Part shown: positions 1-6,913 of the stretch, one piece after another
How the letters are laid out: each line of letters opens with the position of its first letter
Position numbering within the stretch: the stretch's first letter is position 1
Source of the DNA: JBMDXB01 sp048594885
GTDB taxonomy: Bacteria; Acidobacteriota; Vicinamibacteria; Vicinamibacterales; 2-12-FULL-66-21
Length of the DNA stretch: 64,000 bases
Direction of reading: 5' to 3'
Assembly: GCA_048594885.1 (NCBI GenBank)
Contig: JBMDXB010000029.1
Span: 1 to 64,000, forward strand
The notes under the pieces: model-generated
What the model saw: only the letters and a program-made list of their open reading frames with translations
What the model was told of the DNA's origin: nothing
The model's database searches: none
Made by a program: the position numbers and the translations under genes

Positions 1-51
1 GGCCCGGGGGCGCGGGCGGCCCCCCCCCCCCCCCCCCCCCCCCCAGGAAAG
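1..51. other. 25-base poly-C tract before the E2 gene
   Basis: An uninterrupted run of 25 C (20-44) is followed by AGGAAAG, which directly precedes the ATG at 52 and can act as ribosome binding site. No other homopolymer in the window approaches this length. It could be a variable-length tract upstream of the E2 gene or an artefact at a contig edge. The E1 gene expected upstream of E2 is not in view. Confidence 0.6.
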
Positions 52-1536
52 ATGGAATTCAAACTCCCCGAGCTCGGCGAGAACGTGACCGCCGGCGACG
101 TCGTACGTATCCTCGTGTCACCAGGCGACACGATCAAGAAAGACCAGCCGATCCTCGAGCTCGAGACGGACAAGGCGACGATCGAGGTGCCTTCGAACGT
201 TGAGGGGACGGTCGGGGAGTTGAAGGTCAAGCAGGGGGAGCGGATCAAAGTCGGACAGACGGTGCTGACGGTGGCTGAGGGGGCCGGGAAGGCCGAGAGG
301 GCCGAGGCGTCCGAGAGGGCAGAGTCGGCCGAGAAGGCCGAGTCGGCCGAGAAGTCCGAGGGGTCCGAGAAGGCCGAGCCGGAGGAATCCGAGGCGGCTG
401 ACGCGGGCGGCGAAGGCGGGCTCGCGCAGCGGGCGGGGCAGAAGGAACGCGGCGACGGCGCCGAGCGGGCCGCCGCGGAGCGCCACTCCGGGCGTGCGGA
501 GCAGCCCGAGGCGCAGCGGCCGGAAGCGGCGCCGCCGAAGCAGAAGCGGGGCGAAGTGGTGGACATCAGCCGCGGCACGCGCGCGCCACAGGCCGCACCG
601 GCGCCGGCGGCCGAGGCTGGCGGCGACGTCTCGTTTGCCGCGGCTCCGGCGGCACCTTCGGTTCGCCGTCTCGCGCGCGAGCTCGGCGTCGACATCAGGC
701 TCGTGCAGGGGAGCGGTTCCGGCGGGCGCATCAGCATCGAAGACGTCCAGCACTACGTCAAGAACGCGCTCAGCGGCGCCGGTCCCGGTGCAGCGGCGGC
801 TCCGGCCGCGGGCGCGCCGCTGCCCGACTTCAGCAAGTGGGGCGACGTCGAGCGCAAGGCGATGTCCAACATCCGCCGCAAGACGGCGGAGCACCTCACC
901 CAGGCCTGGACCTCCATCCCGCACGTCACGCAGCACGACAAGTCCGACATCACGGCGCTCGAAGCGCTGCGCAAGCAGTTCTCGCCGCATGCCGAGCAGG
1001 CCGGCGGCAAGCTGACCATGACGGCGATCGCGTTGAAGGTGGTGGCGGGCGCGCTGCGGCGGTTCCCGCAGTTCAACGCCAGCATCGACATGGCGCGCCA
1101 CGAGATCGTCTACAAGCAGGCGATCCACGTCGGCGTCGCCGTCGACACCGAGCGTGGGCTGCTCGTGCCGGTCATCCGCGATGTCGATCGCAAGGGCATC
1201 GTCGATCTGTCGGTGGAGCTGGCGAAGCTCTCCGAAAAGGCGCGTGCCGGCAAGCTCTCGCTCGAGGAGATGCACGGCGGCGGCTTCAGCATCAGCAACC
1301 TTGGCGGCATCGGCGGGACGGCATTCACGCCGATCGTCAACTGGCCTGAGGTCGCCATTCTCGGCATCTCCCGCGGCGCGCACGAGCCCGTGTGGGACGG
1401 CCAGCAGTTCCAGCCGCGCCTCATGCTGCCGCTGTCGCTGTCATACGATCACCGCCTCATCGACGGTGCCGACGCCGCGCGCTTCCTGCGCTGGGTCGCC
1501 GAGGCGCTCGAGCAGCCGTTCGTCCTGTCACTGTAA
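52..1536 (+). CDS. aceF: dihydrolipoamide acyltransferase (E2), probably of pyruvate dehydrogenase
   Basis: E2 core of a 2-oxoacid dehydrogenase complex; it passes the acyl group from its lipoyl arm to CoA in the cytoplasm. In order, the protein shows one lipoyl domain (1-77, lipoyl Lys41 in ETDKATIE), a long Glu/Ala/Lys-rich linker (about 80-200), an E3-binding domain (about 203-237) and a catalytic domain (about 265-494) with the active-site motif DHRLIDG near residue 465. The 494 residues are normal for a single-lipoyl E2. The ATG follows AGGAAAG. The stop overlaps the ATG of the E3 gene by one base (TAATG), so the two are translationally coupled. The linker is odd: a tandem nonamer array encodes x-A/S-E triplets instead of the common Ala/Pro linker. 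Pyruvate is the likeliest substrate, but without E1 a branched-chain E2 cannot be excluded. Confidence 0.93.
   Translation: MEFKLPELGENVTAGDVVRILVSPGDTIKKDQPILELETDKATIEVPSNVEGTVGELKVKQGERIKVGQTVLTVAEGAGKAERAEASERAESAEKAESAEKSEGSEKAEPEESEAADAGGEGGLAQRAGQKERGDGAERAAAERHSGRAEQPEAQRPEAAPPKQKRGEVVDISRGTRAPQAAPAPAAEAGGDVSFAAAPAAPSVRRLARELGVDIRLVQGSGSGGRISIEDVQHYVKNALSGAGPGAAAAPAAGAPLPDFSKWGDVERKAMSNIRRKTAEHLTQAWTSIPHVTQHDKSDITALEALRKQFSPHAEQAGGKLTMTAIALKVVAGALRRFPQFNASIDMARHEIVYKQAIHVGVAVDTERGLLVPVIRDVDRKGIVDLSVELAKLSEKARAGKLSLEEMHGGGFSISNLGGIGGTAFTPIVNWPEVAILGISRGAHEPVWDGQQFQPRLMLPLSLSYDHRLIDGADAARFLRWVAEALEQPFVLSL
289..378 (+). repeat. ten tandem 9-bp units inside the E2 linker
   Basis: Ten consecutive 9-base units of the form nnGnCCGAG (for example AAGGCCGAG, TCGGCCGAG, AAGTCCGAG) encode the tripeptide x-A/S-E ten times. 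The unit is a multiple of three, so copy-number change would only shorten or lengthen the flexible linker between the lipoyl and E3-binding domains. Confidence 0.8.
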
Positions 1537-3023
1537 TGGCCTCGCAGACTCAGGTCGTCGTCATCGGGGGCGGGCCCGGCGGATACGCGGCCGCCTTCTA
1601 CGCGGCGGATCGCGGCATGAAGGTGGCGCTCGTCGATCCGTCGCTCAATCCCGGCGGCGTCTGCCTCTATCGCGGCTGCATCCCGTCCAAAGCGTTGCTC
1701 CATGTGGCGGCGGTCATCAACGAGGCGCGTCACGCGGAGGCGTGGGGCGTGACGTTCGGCGCACCGAAAATCGACGTCGGGCGCGTGCGTGCGTTCAAGA
1801 CCAAGGTCGTCAACCAGCTCACGGGCGGCCTTGGTCAGCTCTCGAAGCAGCGGAACATCACCTACATCCAGGGCACGGCGTCGTTCATCGACGCGAACAC
1901 GCTCGAGATCGCGCGTGAGAACGGCGGCACCGAGACGCTGACGTTCGAGCATGCGATCGTCGCCACCGGCTCGCGGCCGGCCTCCATCCCGGGGCTGACG
2001 ATTGACAGCGAGCGAGTGATGGACTCGACCGGTGCGCTCGACGTCCCCGAGGTCCCGAAGTCGCTGCTCGTCGTCGGCGGCGGCTATATCGGGCTCGAGC
2101 TTGGCACCGTCTACGCCGCGCTGGGATCGAAGGTGACGGTCGTCGAGATGACGGCCGGCTTGCTGCCGGGCGCGGACCGCGATCTCGTCAACGTCCTCGC
2201 CAAACGCGTCGAGCAGATGTGCGAGGCGGTGCTGCTGAATACCAAGGTCGTCGCGATGAAGGAGGCGAAGAACGCCGTCGCGGTGACGTTCGACGGCGAC
2301 ACGTCGACCCTTCGAGAGCCTCAGGGTCGCCCCGAGCAAGGTCGAGGGGCGACAGGCTCGGGGCAGGGGGGCGCCGACAAGCAGGAGCGGACCTTCGATC
2401 GCGTGCTGGTGTCAATCGGCCGCCGGCCGAATTCGGCGATCACCGGTCTGGACAAGACGCGCGTCGAAGTCGATCGGCGCGGCTTCATCGTCGTGAACGA
2501 GCGGCGGCAGACCGCCGAGCCGTCGATCTATGCCATCGGCGACGTCGTTGGCGAGCCGATGCTGGCGCACAAGGCGTCGCACGAGGGGCGCGTGGCGGTG
2601 GATGCCATCGCAGGCGAGAAAGTCGCCTTCGAGCCGCTGGCCATTCCGGCGGTCGTCTTCACCGACCCGGAGCTCGCCTGGTGCGGCCTGACGGAGAACG
2701 ACGCGCAGAAGCAGAAGCGCGAGGTGACGGTGACGCGCTTCCCCTGGGCCGCCTCGGGCCGGGCGCTGACGCTCGATCGCACGGACGGCATGACGAAACT
2801 CGTGCTCGACCCCAAGACCGAGCGGATCCTCGGCGTCGGCATCGTCGGCCCCGGCGCCGGCGAGCTCATTTCCGAGGGCGTCCTCGCCGTCGAGATGGGC
2901 GCCAACGCCACCGACCTGCGCATGAGCATCCACCCTCACCCGACATTGTCGGAGACGCTGATGGAGTCGGCCGAGGTCTTCTTCGGCCACGCCACGCACG
3001 TTTATCGCCCGAAGAAACGCTGA
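1536..3023 (+). CDS. lpdA: dihydrolipoamide dehydrogenase (E3) with a repeat-derived insert
   Basis: FAD-dependent E3 that reoxidises dihydrolipoamide with NAD+. Visible are the FAD-binding GGGPGGY motif near residue 10, the redox disulfide Cys43/Cys48 in GGVCLYRGCIPSK, the second dinucleotide motif VVGGGYIGLE near 178, and the C-terminal HPHPTLSE with the catalytic His-Glu pair. The ATG at 1536 overlaps the E2 stop by one base; an upstream in-frame extension inside E2 is not used because the FAD motif belongs at the N-terminus. At 495 residues it is about 20 longer than typical. The excess is a Gly/Arg/Gln-rich stretch (about residues 258-282) just before the conserved FDRVLVSIGRRPN, encoded by a palindromic repeat. 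The reading frame and both flanks are intact, so the enzyme is probably functional. Confidence 0.93.
   Translation: MASQTQVVVIGGGPGGYAAAFYAADRGMKVALVDPSLNPGGVCLYRGCIPSKALLHVAAVINEARHAEAWGVTFGAPKIDVGRVRAFKTKVVNQLTGGLGQLSKQRNITYIQGTASFIDANTLEIARENGGTETLTFEHAIVATGSRPASIPGLTIDSERVMDSTGALDVPEVPKSLLVVGGGYIGLELGTVYAALGSKVTVVEMTAGLLPGADRDLVNVLAKRVEQMCEAVLLNTKVVAMKEAKNAVAVTFDGDTSTLREPQGRPEQGRGATGSGQGGADKQERTFDRVLVSIGRRPNSAITGLDKTRVEVDRRGFIVVNERRQTAEPSIYAIGDVVGEPMLAHKASHEGRVAVDAIAGEKVAFEPLAIPAVVFTDPELAWCGLTENDAQKQKREVTVTRFPWAASGRALTLDRTDGMTKLVLDPKTERILGVGIVGPGAGELISEGVLAVEMGANATDLRMSIHPHPTLSETLMESAEVFFGHATHVYRPKKR
2311..2372 (+). repeat. palindromic repeat inserted in frame within lpdA
   Basis: Inverted arms GTCGCCCC (2326-2333) and GGGGCGAC (2346-2353) are flanked by a second pair, GAGCCT (2316-2321) and AGGCTC (2354-2359), giving a bulged hairpin of about 45 bases inside the E3 gene. 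The composition (CCCCGAGCAAGGTCGAGGGG) is unlike the surrounding codons and resembles intergenic REP-type palindromes. It adds roughly 20-24 residues without breaking the frame. Confidence 0.75.
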
Positions 3024-3030
3024 TGGCACG

Positions 3031-3047
3031 TATGCGTATTGCGCATA
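3031..3047. promoter_or_regulatory. small dyad TATGCG-N5-CGCATA
   Basis: A perfect 6-bp inverted repeat with a 5-base centre lies just after the E3 stop and upstream of the next small gene. A 13-base string ATTCTCAATCTGC follows at about 3056 and recurs at about 27273 near another regulatory region. It could be an operator or a short hairpin; nothing shows which. Confidence 0.3.
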
Positions 3048-3128
3048 GTGCGACCATTCTCAATCTGCATCGGTCCCATGTGAAAGTTATGCGCGACGCG
3101 CATGGCAGCGCTTCGTATCATGCTGCGC

Positions 3129-3344
3129 ATGATGACCATCGATCCCAGGCCCACACGCACTCTCACGCTCGTGATTCAGGAATCCGACTGGCATGCGCTG
3201 CGCGCGGCGGAGCCCGATGCGATCGGTTGGCTTCACAGCTGCATCCGCGAGCGCCTGGCCAGCACCGGTGTCACGGCTTCCGGCTACTCGCCCGCGCTGG
3301 CGACGACCGCCGATAGCTGGTGGGGCAACGACGACGAGTACTGA
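3129..3344 (+). CDS. small protein of unknown function
   Basis: A 71-residue soluble protein, unrecognised. It reads as a real gene: GC-rich third positions, a plausible amphipathic body (ESDWHALRAAEPDAIGWLHSCIRERL) and an acidic C-terminus ending WWGNDDEY. A longer version could begin at the ATG at 3102. I prefer 3129 because TATCAT (3116-3121) sits 7 bases before it, the same spacing seen at several other likely leaderless starts. No ribosome binding site precedes either start. It lies between E3 and a convergent LysR gene whose stop abuts its own, so it has no clear operon partner. No signal peptide, membrane segment or known motif is visible. Confidence 0.55.
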   Translation: MMTIDPRPTRTLTLVIQESDWHALRAAEPDAIGWLHSCIRERLASTGVTASGYSPALATTADSWWGNDDEY

Positions 3345-4259
3345 TTAGCGGTTTGGCGGCGGCGCGAGCTTGAGGCGTGGGAGCGTGCGCTCCAGCGCCT
3401 CGAACACGTGCTGCACGACCCTCGGAACGCGCGCCGCCTTCACGTAGACCCACCCCGTTTCCCGCACCAGCGTCACCCCTCCGATCCGCCGGCACTTCAA
3501 TTGGCCCGCGCGCACTTCGCGCACGATCGCCTGGTACGGAATGATCGTCATCCCCATCCCGCTCAGGACGAGCGCCTTCAGGATCTCCACGTTTTCCGTT
3601 TCCATGACGATGCGCGGCTGGACCTGTTCGCGGTCGAAGAGGTCGTCGATGACGCGGCGGGTGCTCGAATCGCGCTCGAAGAGCACGAACGGCTGGCCGT
3701 GCAGATCGCGCGGCTCGACGCGCCGCTGCCGCATGATCGGATGCGAGGCGCCAGTGACGAGCAGCAGCTCTTCGCGCATCACGTTCGTCTGCGACAGGTC
3801 GGCCGCGTCGACCGGGAGCGTGAGCAGCGCGACGTCGAGTGCGCCGGCGCGGAGGCGGCCAACGAGCTCCGGCGTCGCGCCCGTCGTCAGCTTGACGTCG
3901 ACGTCGGGATGCCGGCGGCGGTACTCCTTCAGCAGGGAGGGGAACACATGCAGGCACACCGTCATGCCACCGCCGAGGCGCAGCGTGCCCTTGAGCGTCG
4001 CGTGGTGATCCGCGAGTGCGGCAGTTGTGTCGTGGATGTCGGCGAGTACGCGGAGACTCAACTGGTAGAGCACATCGCCGGCGTCAGTGAGACGGACCTT
4101 GCGTCCGAGCCGCAGAAAGAGCGGCTCGCGCAGCTCCTCTTCGAGCAGCAGCACCTGGCGGCTGACGGCAGACTGCGACACGTGCAGACGACGGGCGGCG
4201 GCGGTGAAGGATCCGGTGTCGGCCACCGCGCGGACGATCTCGAGCTGCCTGAGATCCAC
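3345..4259 (-). CDS. LysR-family transcriptional regulator
   Basis: DNA-binding regulator with an N-terminal winged HTH (about residues 2-60: LRQLEIVRAVADTGSFTAAA...SQSAVSRQ) and a C-terminal co-inducer-binding domain (about 90-295). I choose the GTG at 4259, giving 304 residues, usual for the family. A longer reading from 4325 would add an N-terminus translated from repeat DNA (Leu/Pro/Tyr-rich), which is not credible. The start codon directly abuts the GGTAAAG word array. The gene is convergent with the small gene ending at 3344. LysR proteins usually control a divergent neighbour, but the upstream gene here is on the same strand, so the target is unknown. The effector cannot be read from the sequence. 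Confidence 0.85.
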   Translation of the reverse strand: MDLRQLEIVRAVADTGSFTAAARRLHVSQSAVSRQVLLLEEELREPLFLRLGRKVRLTDAGDVLYQLSLRVLADIHDTTAALADHHATLKGTLRLGGGMTVCLHVFPSLLKEYRRRHPDVDVKLTTGATPELVGRLRAGALDVALLTLPVDAADLSQTNVMREELLLVTGASHPIMRQRRVEPRDLHGQPFVLFERDSSTRRVIDDLFDREQVQPRIVMETENVEILKALVLSGMGMTIIPYQAIVREVRAGQLKCRRIGGVTLVRETGWVYVKAARVPRVVQHVFEALERTLPRLKLAPPPNR

Positions 4260-4261
4260 GG

Positions 4262-4308
4262 GAAAGGGTAAAGAGTAAAGGGTAAGGGGTAAAGGGTAAA
4301 GGGCAAAG
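4262..4308. repeat. tandem heptamer array (GGTAAAG words)
   Basis: About six imperfect copies of a 7-base word (GGTAAAG/GGGTAAA) run up to the LysR start codon. The same word family, in the opposite orientation, occurs at 34528-34575 and also abuts a start codon there. Confidence 0.75.
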
Positions 4309-4309
4309 A

Positions 4310-4385
4310 AAACCGTGACACTCACCGTTTCTCAAAACTGAACATTCGACGTGGCAAATTCTGCAAACGGTGAGTGTCACGGTTT
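4310..4385. repeat. palindromic element, copy 1 (GTGACACTCACCG arms)
   Basis: Perfect 21-bp inverted arms (4310-4330 and 4365-4385; core AACCGTGACACTCACCGTT) flank a 34-base centre starting TCTCAAAA and ending TTCTGC. The right arm contains the TGA stop of the minus-strand uracil-DNA glycosylase (4377-4379). Short T runs follow the hairpin on both sides, so it may serve as a bidirectional terminator. Copies 2 and 3 are at 48414-48490 and 60934-60988. Confidence 0.85.
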
Positions 4386-5087
4386 TTGGCGCGCCACACG
4401 GGCGGCCATCTGGAAGACGGACTCGAGCATCGGCGGCGTCAGCTTGCCGGTGTTCGTGTTCTGGCGGCTCGGATGGTAGGAGCCAATCAGCGCCGGACCG
4501 TTACCAAGCTGATGGACGACCCCGTGGCCGAACGCCGGCTTCGGCCGGCAGGTGATTCCGCGTTCCGCAAGCAGGCGAAGCGCCGCGTCGAAGCCGATCC
4601 GTCCCAGCGCGACGATCACCGTGATGTGCCGCAGCGCCGCGACCTCGGCGGCAAGATGCGGGTGGCACGCGGCGATCTCATCCGGCGTCGGCTTGTTATC
4701 GGGCGGCGCGCAGCGGACGGCCGCGGAGATGAACGCGCCGGTCAGCCGCAAGCCGTCTTTGGGATGATGGGACGTCGGGAGATTCGCGAAGCCGGCCGCG
4801 TGCATCGCGCGCATCAGGAAGTCGCCGGATCCGCCGACGCCGTCGCCGGTGAAGACCCGTCCCGTCCGGTTCGCGCCGTGCGCCGCCGGCGCGAGGCCGA
4901 GCACGAGGACGCGGGCCGCCGGATCGCCGAAGCCCGGCACCGGCTTGCCCCAGTACTCCTCATCGCGAAACGCCGCCCGCTTTTCACGGGCGACGCGCTG
5001 GCAGTAGGAGCGAAGCCGCCGGCAGCGATTGCACCCGACGATCTCGGCGTGGACGAGCGGCAGCGGCTTGCCAGCTGGTTGACGCAT
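4377..5087 (-). CDS. udgB: uracil-DNA glycosylase, family 5 (UdgB-like)
   Basis: Base-excision repair enzyme that removes uracil and related deaminated bases from DNA. It carries the family 5 motifs GLAPAAHGANRTGR (about residues 64-77) and HPSRQNTNTG (near 208), and the cysteines expected for a [4Fe-4S] cluster (CNRC near 19-22, then Cys in AVRCAPP and AACHPH). At 236 residues it has normal length. The ATG at 5087 lies three bases from the edge of a TGAATGC word repeat and has no evident ribosome binding site. The last residues (QKP-stop) are encoded by the arm of the palindromic element. Family 5 is assigned because the first motif has Ala and no acidic residue, unlike family 4. Confidence 0.88.
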   Translation of the reverse strand: MRQPAGKPLPLVHAEIVGCNRCRRLRSYCQRVAREKRAAFRDEEYWGKPVPGFGDPAARVLVLGLAPAAHGANRTGRVFTGDGVGGSGDFLMRAMHAAGFANLPTSHHPKDGLRLTGAFISAAVRCAPPDNKPTPDEIAACHPHLAAEVAALRHITVIVALGRIGFDAALRLLAERGITCRPKPAFGHGVVHQLGNGPALIGSYHPSRQNTNTGKLTPPMLESVFQMAARVARQKP

Positions 5088-5090
5088 CTT

Positions 5091-5205
5091 GTCAATGCTG
5101 AATGCTGAATGCTAAATGCTGAATGCAATCAATGCGGAATGGTCGAATGCTGAACGTGCACCTCAGCACCCATTCAGCATTCAGCACTTGGCATTCAGCA
5201 TTGAC
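5091..5205. repeat. inverted heptamer-word element (TGAATGC family), copy 1
   Basis: The left half is five to six tandem 7-base words (CAATGCT, GAATGCT...) beginning GTCAATGC; the right half is the reverse complement, ending GCATTGAC. Together they can fold into a long imperfect hairpin between udgB and lipA. The element encodes the last residues and stop of lipA (Ser-Met-Leu-Asn-Ala-Lys-Cys) and stops three bases short of the udgB ATG. Three more copies lie at 11007, 21042 and 34172. Confidence 0.85.
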
Positions 5206-6107
5206 TCGACCTGCTCGTGCGCGTGGTACGAGCTGCGGACGAGGGGGCCGGACTCGACGTGTCCGAACCCCAGCTCGAGGCCGATTCGCTTCAACTCGGC
5301 GAACTCCGCGGGCGTGTAGAAGCGCGACATCGGCAGGTTGGCAAGCGACGGACGCAGATACTGGCCGATCGTGACGATCTGGCACCCGGCGCGACGCAGA
5401 TCCTGCAGCGTCGTCACGAGCTCGTCCCACTCTTCGCCGAGCCCCACCATCACGCCTGACTTCGTGGGGACGTCCGGCGCATACGTGCGCGAGCGATCGA
5501 GCAGGTCCAGCGCGCGCGCGTATCGGCCTCCGGGCCGCGCCGTGCGATAGAGCCGCGATACGGTCTCGATGTTGTGATTCAGCACGTCGGGGCGCGCGTC
5601 GAGCACCGTCTGCAGCGCCGCCTCGTTGCCCTGGAAGTCCGGGATCAGCAGCTCGATGCGGCACGACGGGATGCGCGCGCGCGTCTCCGCTATCGTCTGC
5701 GCGAAATGCGACGCGCCGAAATCCTTGAGGTCGTCGCGATCGACCGACGTGATGACGACGTGCGCGAGGGACATGGCGTGGATGGCGCTGGCGACGTGGC
5801 GCGGCTCGTCAGCGTCGGGCGGCCGCGGCGCGCCGTGGATCACGTTGCAGTAGCCGCACGAGCGCGTGCAGGTGTCGCCGAGAATCATGAACGTCGCGGT
5901 GCCGTGGTGCCAGCACTCGCCGATGTTCGGGCAGTTCGCTTCCTCGCAGACGGTATGCAGCCCGAGCGTACGCATCAGCCCTTTCAGCCGCAGATAGCCG
6001 TCCGATCCGGGCGCGCGAACCTTCAGCCAGTCGGGTTTGGGTTGTCTGGGAGGCGCCTCGGCGCGCGTGCGGCGGCCGCGGATGAAGGGCAGGGGAGAAA
6101 CAGACAT
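5181..6107 (-). CDS. lipA: lipoyl synthase
   Basis: Radical SAM enzyme that inserts two sulfurs into protein-bound octanoyl groups; needed for the lipoyl arm of the E2 encoded at 52-1536. Both cluster motifs are clear: auxiliary cluster CEEANCPNIGEC (CX4CX5C) and radical SAM CTRSCGYC (CX3CX2C). The RSSY motif lies near the C-terminus. I start at the ATG at 6107 (308 residues); a GTG at 6122 would add five residues. A TATAAT box on this strand (6130-6125) lies just upstream and serves the divergent pair with the hydrolase gene. The last seven residues and stop come from the word repeat, so the native tail was probably replaced. No lipB is nearby. Confidence 0.93.
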   Translation of the reverse strand: MSVSPLPFIRGRRTRAEAPPRQPKPDWLKVRAPGSDGYLRLKGLMRTLGLHTVCEEANCPNIGECWHHGTATFMILGDTCTRSCGYCNVIHGAPRPPDADEPRHVASAIHAMSLAHVVITSVDRDDLKDFGASHFAQTIAETRARIPSCRIELLIPDFQGNEAALQTVLDARPDVLNHNIETVSRLYRTARPGGRYARALDLLDRSRTYAPDVPTKSGVMVGLGEEWDELVTTLQDLRRAGCQIVTIGQYLRPSLANLPMSRFYTPAEFAELKRIGLELGFGHVESGPLVRSSYHAHEQVESMLNAKC

Positions 6108-6124
6108 CGTCACGTAACTCACTG

Positions 6125-6132
6125 ATTATACT
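6125..6132. promoter_or_regulatory. overlapping divergent -10 boxes (lipA and hydrolase)
   Basis: ATTATACT reads as TATAAT toward lipA (6130-6125) and as TATACT toward the plus strand (6127-6132). The plus-strand box ends 7 bases before the ATG at 6140, so that transcript is probably leaderless. No good -35 was found on either strand. Confidence 0.5.
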
Positions 6133-6139
6133 AGCCCTC

Positions 6140-6841
6140 ATGTCCGCACTTTCGATCACGTGGCTCGGCCACGCCACCTTCGTCATCACCACTCCAGGCG
6201 GCAAGCGCATCGTGACGGACCCCTGGCTCGAGGGCAATCCGATGTGCCCGCCCGACAACCGCCGCATCGACGCGGCGGATGTCATCCTCCTCACGCACGG
6301 CCACTTCGATCACACCGGTGACATCGTCACGGTCTCGCGCGCGACGAACGCGCCGATCGTCGGCGTCTTCGAACTGTCCGTGTGGCTCGAACGCAAGGGC
6401 CTGAAGAACGTGACGGGCATGGGTATCGGCGGCACGATCTCCGTCGCCGGCCTTCAGATCTCGATGGTGCCGGCTATCCACACCAGCAGCGTGGTTGAGA
6501 ACGACGCGATCGTCTACCTCGGTCAGGCCGCCGGCTACGTCGTGCGGATGGAGAACGGGCAGGCGTTTTACTTCGCCGGCGACACCGCGCTTTTTGGGGA
6601 CATGCAGCTCATCGGCGAGATGTTCGGCCCGGAGATCGCGTTCCTGCCGATTGGGGACCACTTCACGATGGGCCCGGAGGCGGCGGCGCGCGCTGCCCGG
6701 ATGCTCCGCGTCCGGCAGGTGGTGCCGATGCACTACGGCACGTTCCCGGTGCTGACCGGCACCCCGGAGCGCCTCAAGAAGCTGGTCGAGCGGTACGGGA
6801 TCGACGTCCTGGTGCTGAAACCGGGCGAGACCGCGTCGTAA
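6140..6841 (+). CDS. UPF0173-type metal-dependent hydrolase (metallo-beta-lactamase fold)
   Basis: A 233-residue cytoplasmic MBL-fold protein with the metal-binding motif THGHFDHTGD (about residues 52-61), a GDTALFGDM aspartate motif near 150 and a C-terminal HYGTFP histidine motif near 195. These match the UPF0173 family, whose physiological substrate is not established. No signal peptide or membrane segment. The ATG at 6140 lies 7 bases after TATACT and has no ribosome binding site, consistent with leaderless translation. The gene is divergent from lipA and followed by the ilvD promoter region, so it is probably monocistronic. Confidence 0.85.
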   Translation: MSALSITWLGHATFVITTPGGKRIVTDPWLEGNPMCPPDNRRIDAADVILLTHGHFDHTGDIVTVSRATNAPIVGVFELSVWLERKGLKNVTGMGIGGTISVAGLQISMVPAIHTSSVVENDAIVYLGQAAGYVVRMENGQAFYFAGDTALFGDMQLIGEMFGPEIAFLPIGDHFTMGPEAAARAARMLRVRQVVPMHYGTFPVLTGTPERLKKLVERYGIDVLVLKPGETAS

Positions 6842-6876
6842 TGCAATAGATTTATGTAAATTCAAGAATTATAAAT

Positions 6877-6906
6877 TTGACTTGTAGGTCCATGAATCCC
6901 TACAGT
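6877..6906 (+). promoter_or_regulatory. sigma-70-type promoter of ilvD
   Basis: TTGACT (6877-6882), an 18-base spacer and TACAGT (6901-6906) lie in a strikingly AT-rich stretch. The -10 ends 7 bases before the ilvD ATG, so transcription should start at or next to the start codon and leave no leader. No leader peptide or attenuator fits before ilvD. Confidence 0.6.
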
Positions 6907-6913
6907 TACGGGC

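Noticed and set aside
4260..4325. N-terminal extension of the LysR gene starting MSVTVFFALYP
   Set aside because: It is translated from the word array and the palindrome arm; the conserved HTH starts right at GTG 4259.
4351..4364. Sigma-54-like TGGCAAATTCTGC in the palindromic elements (also 48456-48469, 61010-61022)
   Set aside because: The GG-to-GC spacing is 8, not 10, and the motif moves with a repeat rather than with promoters.
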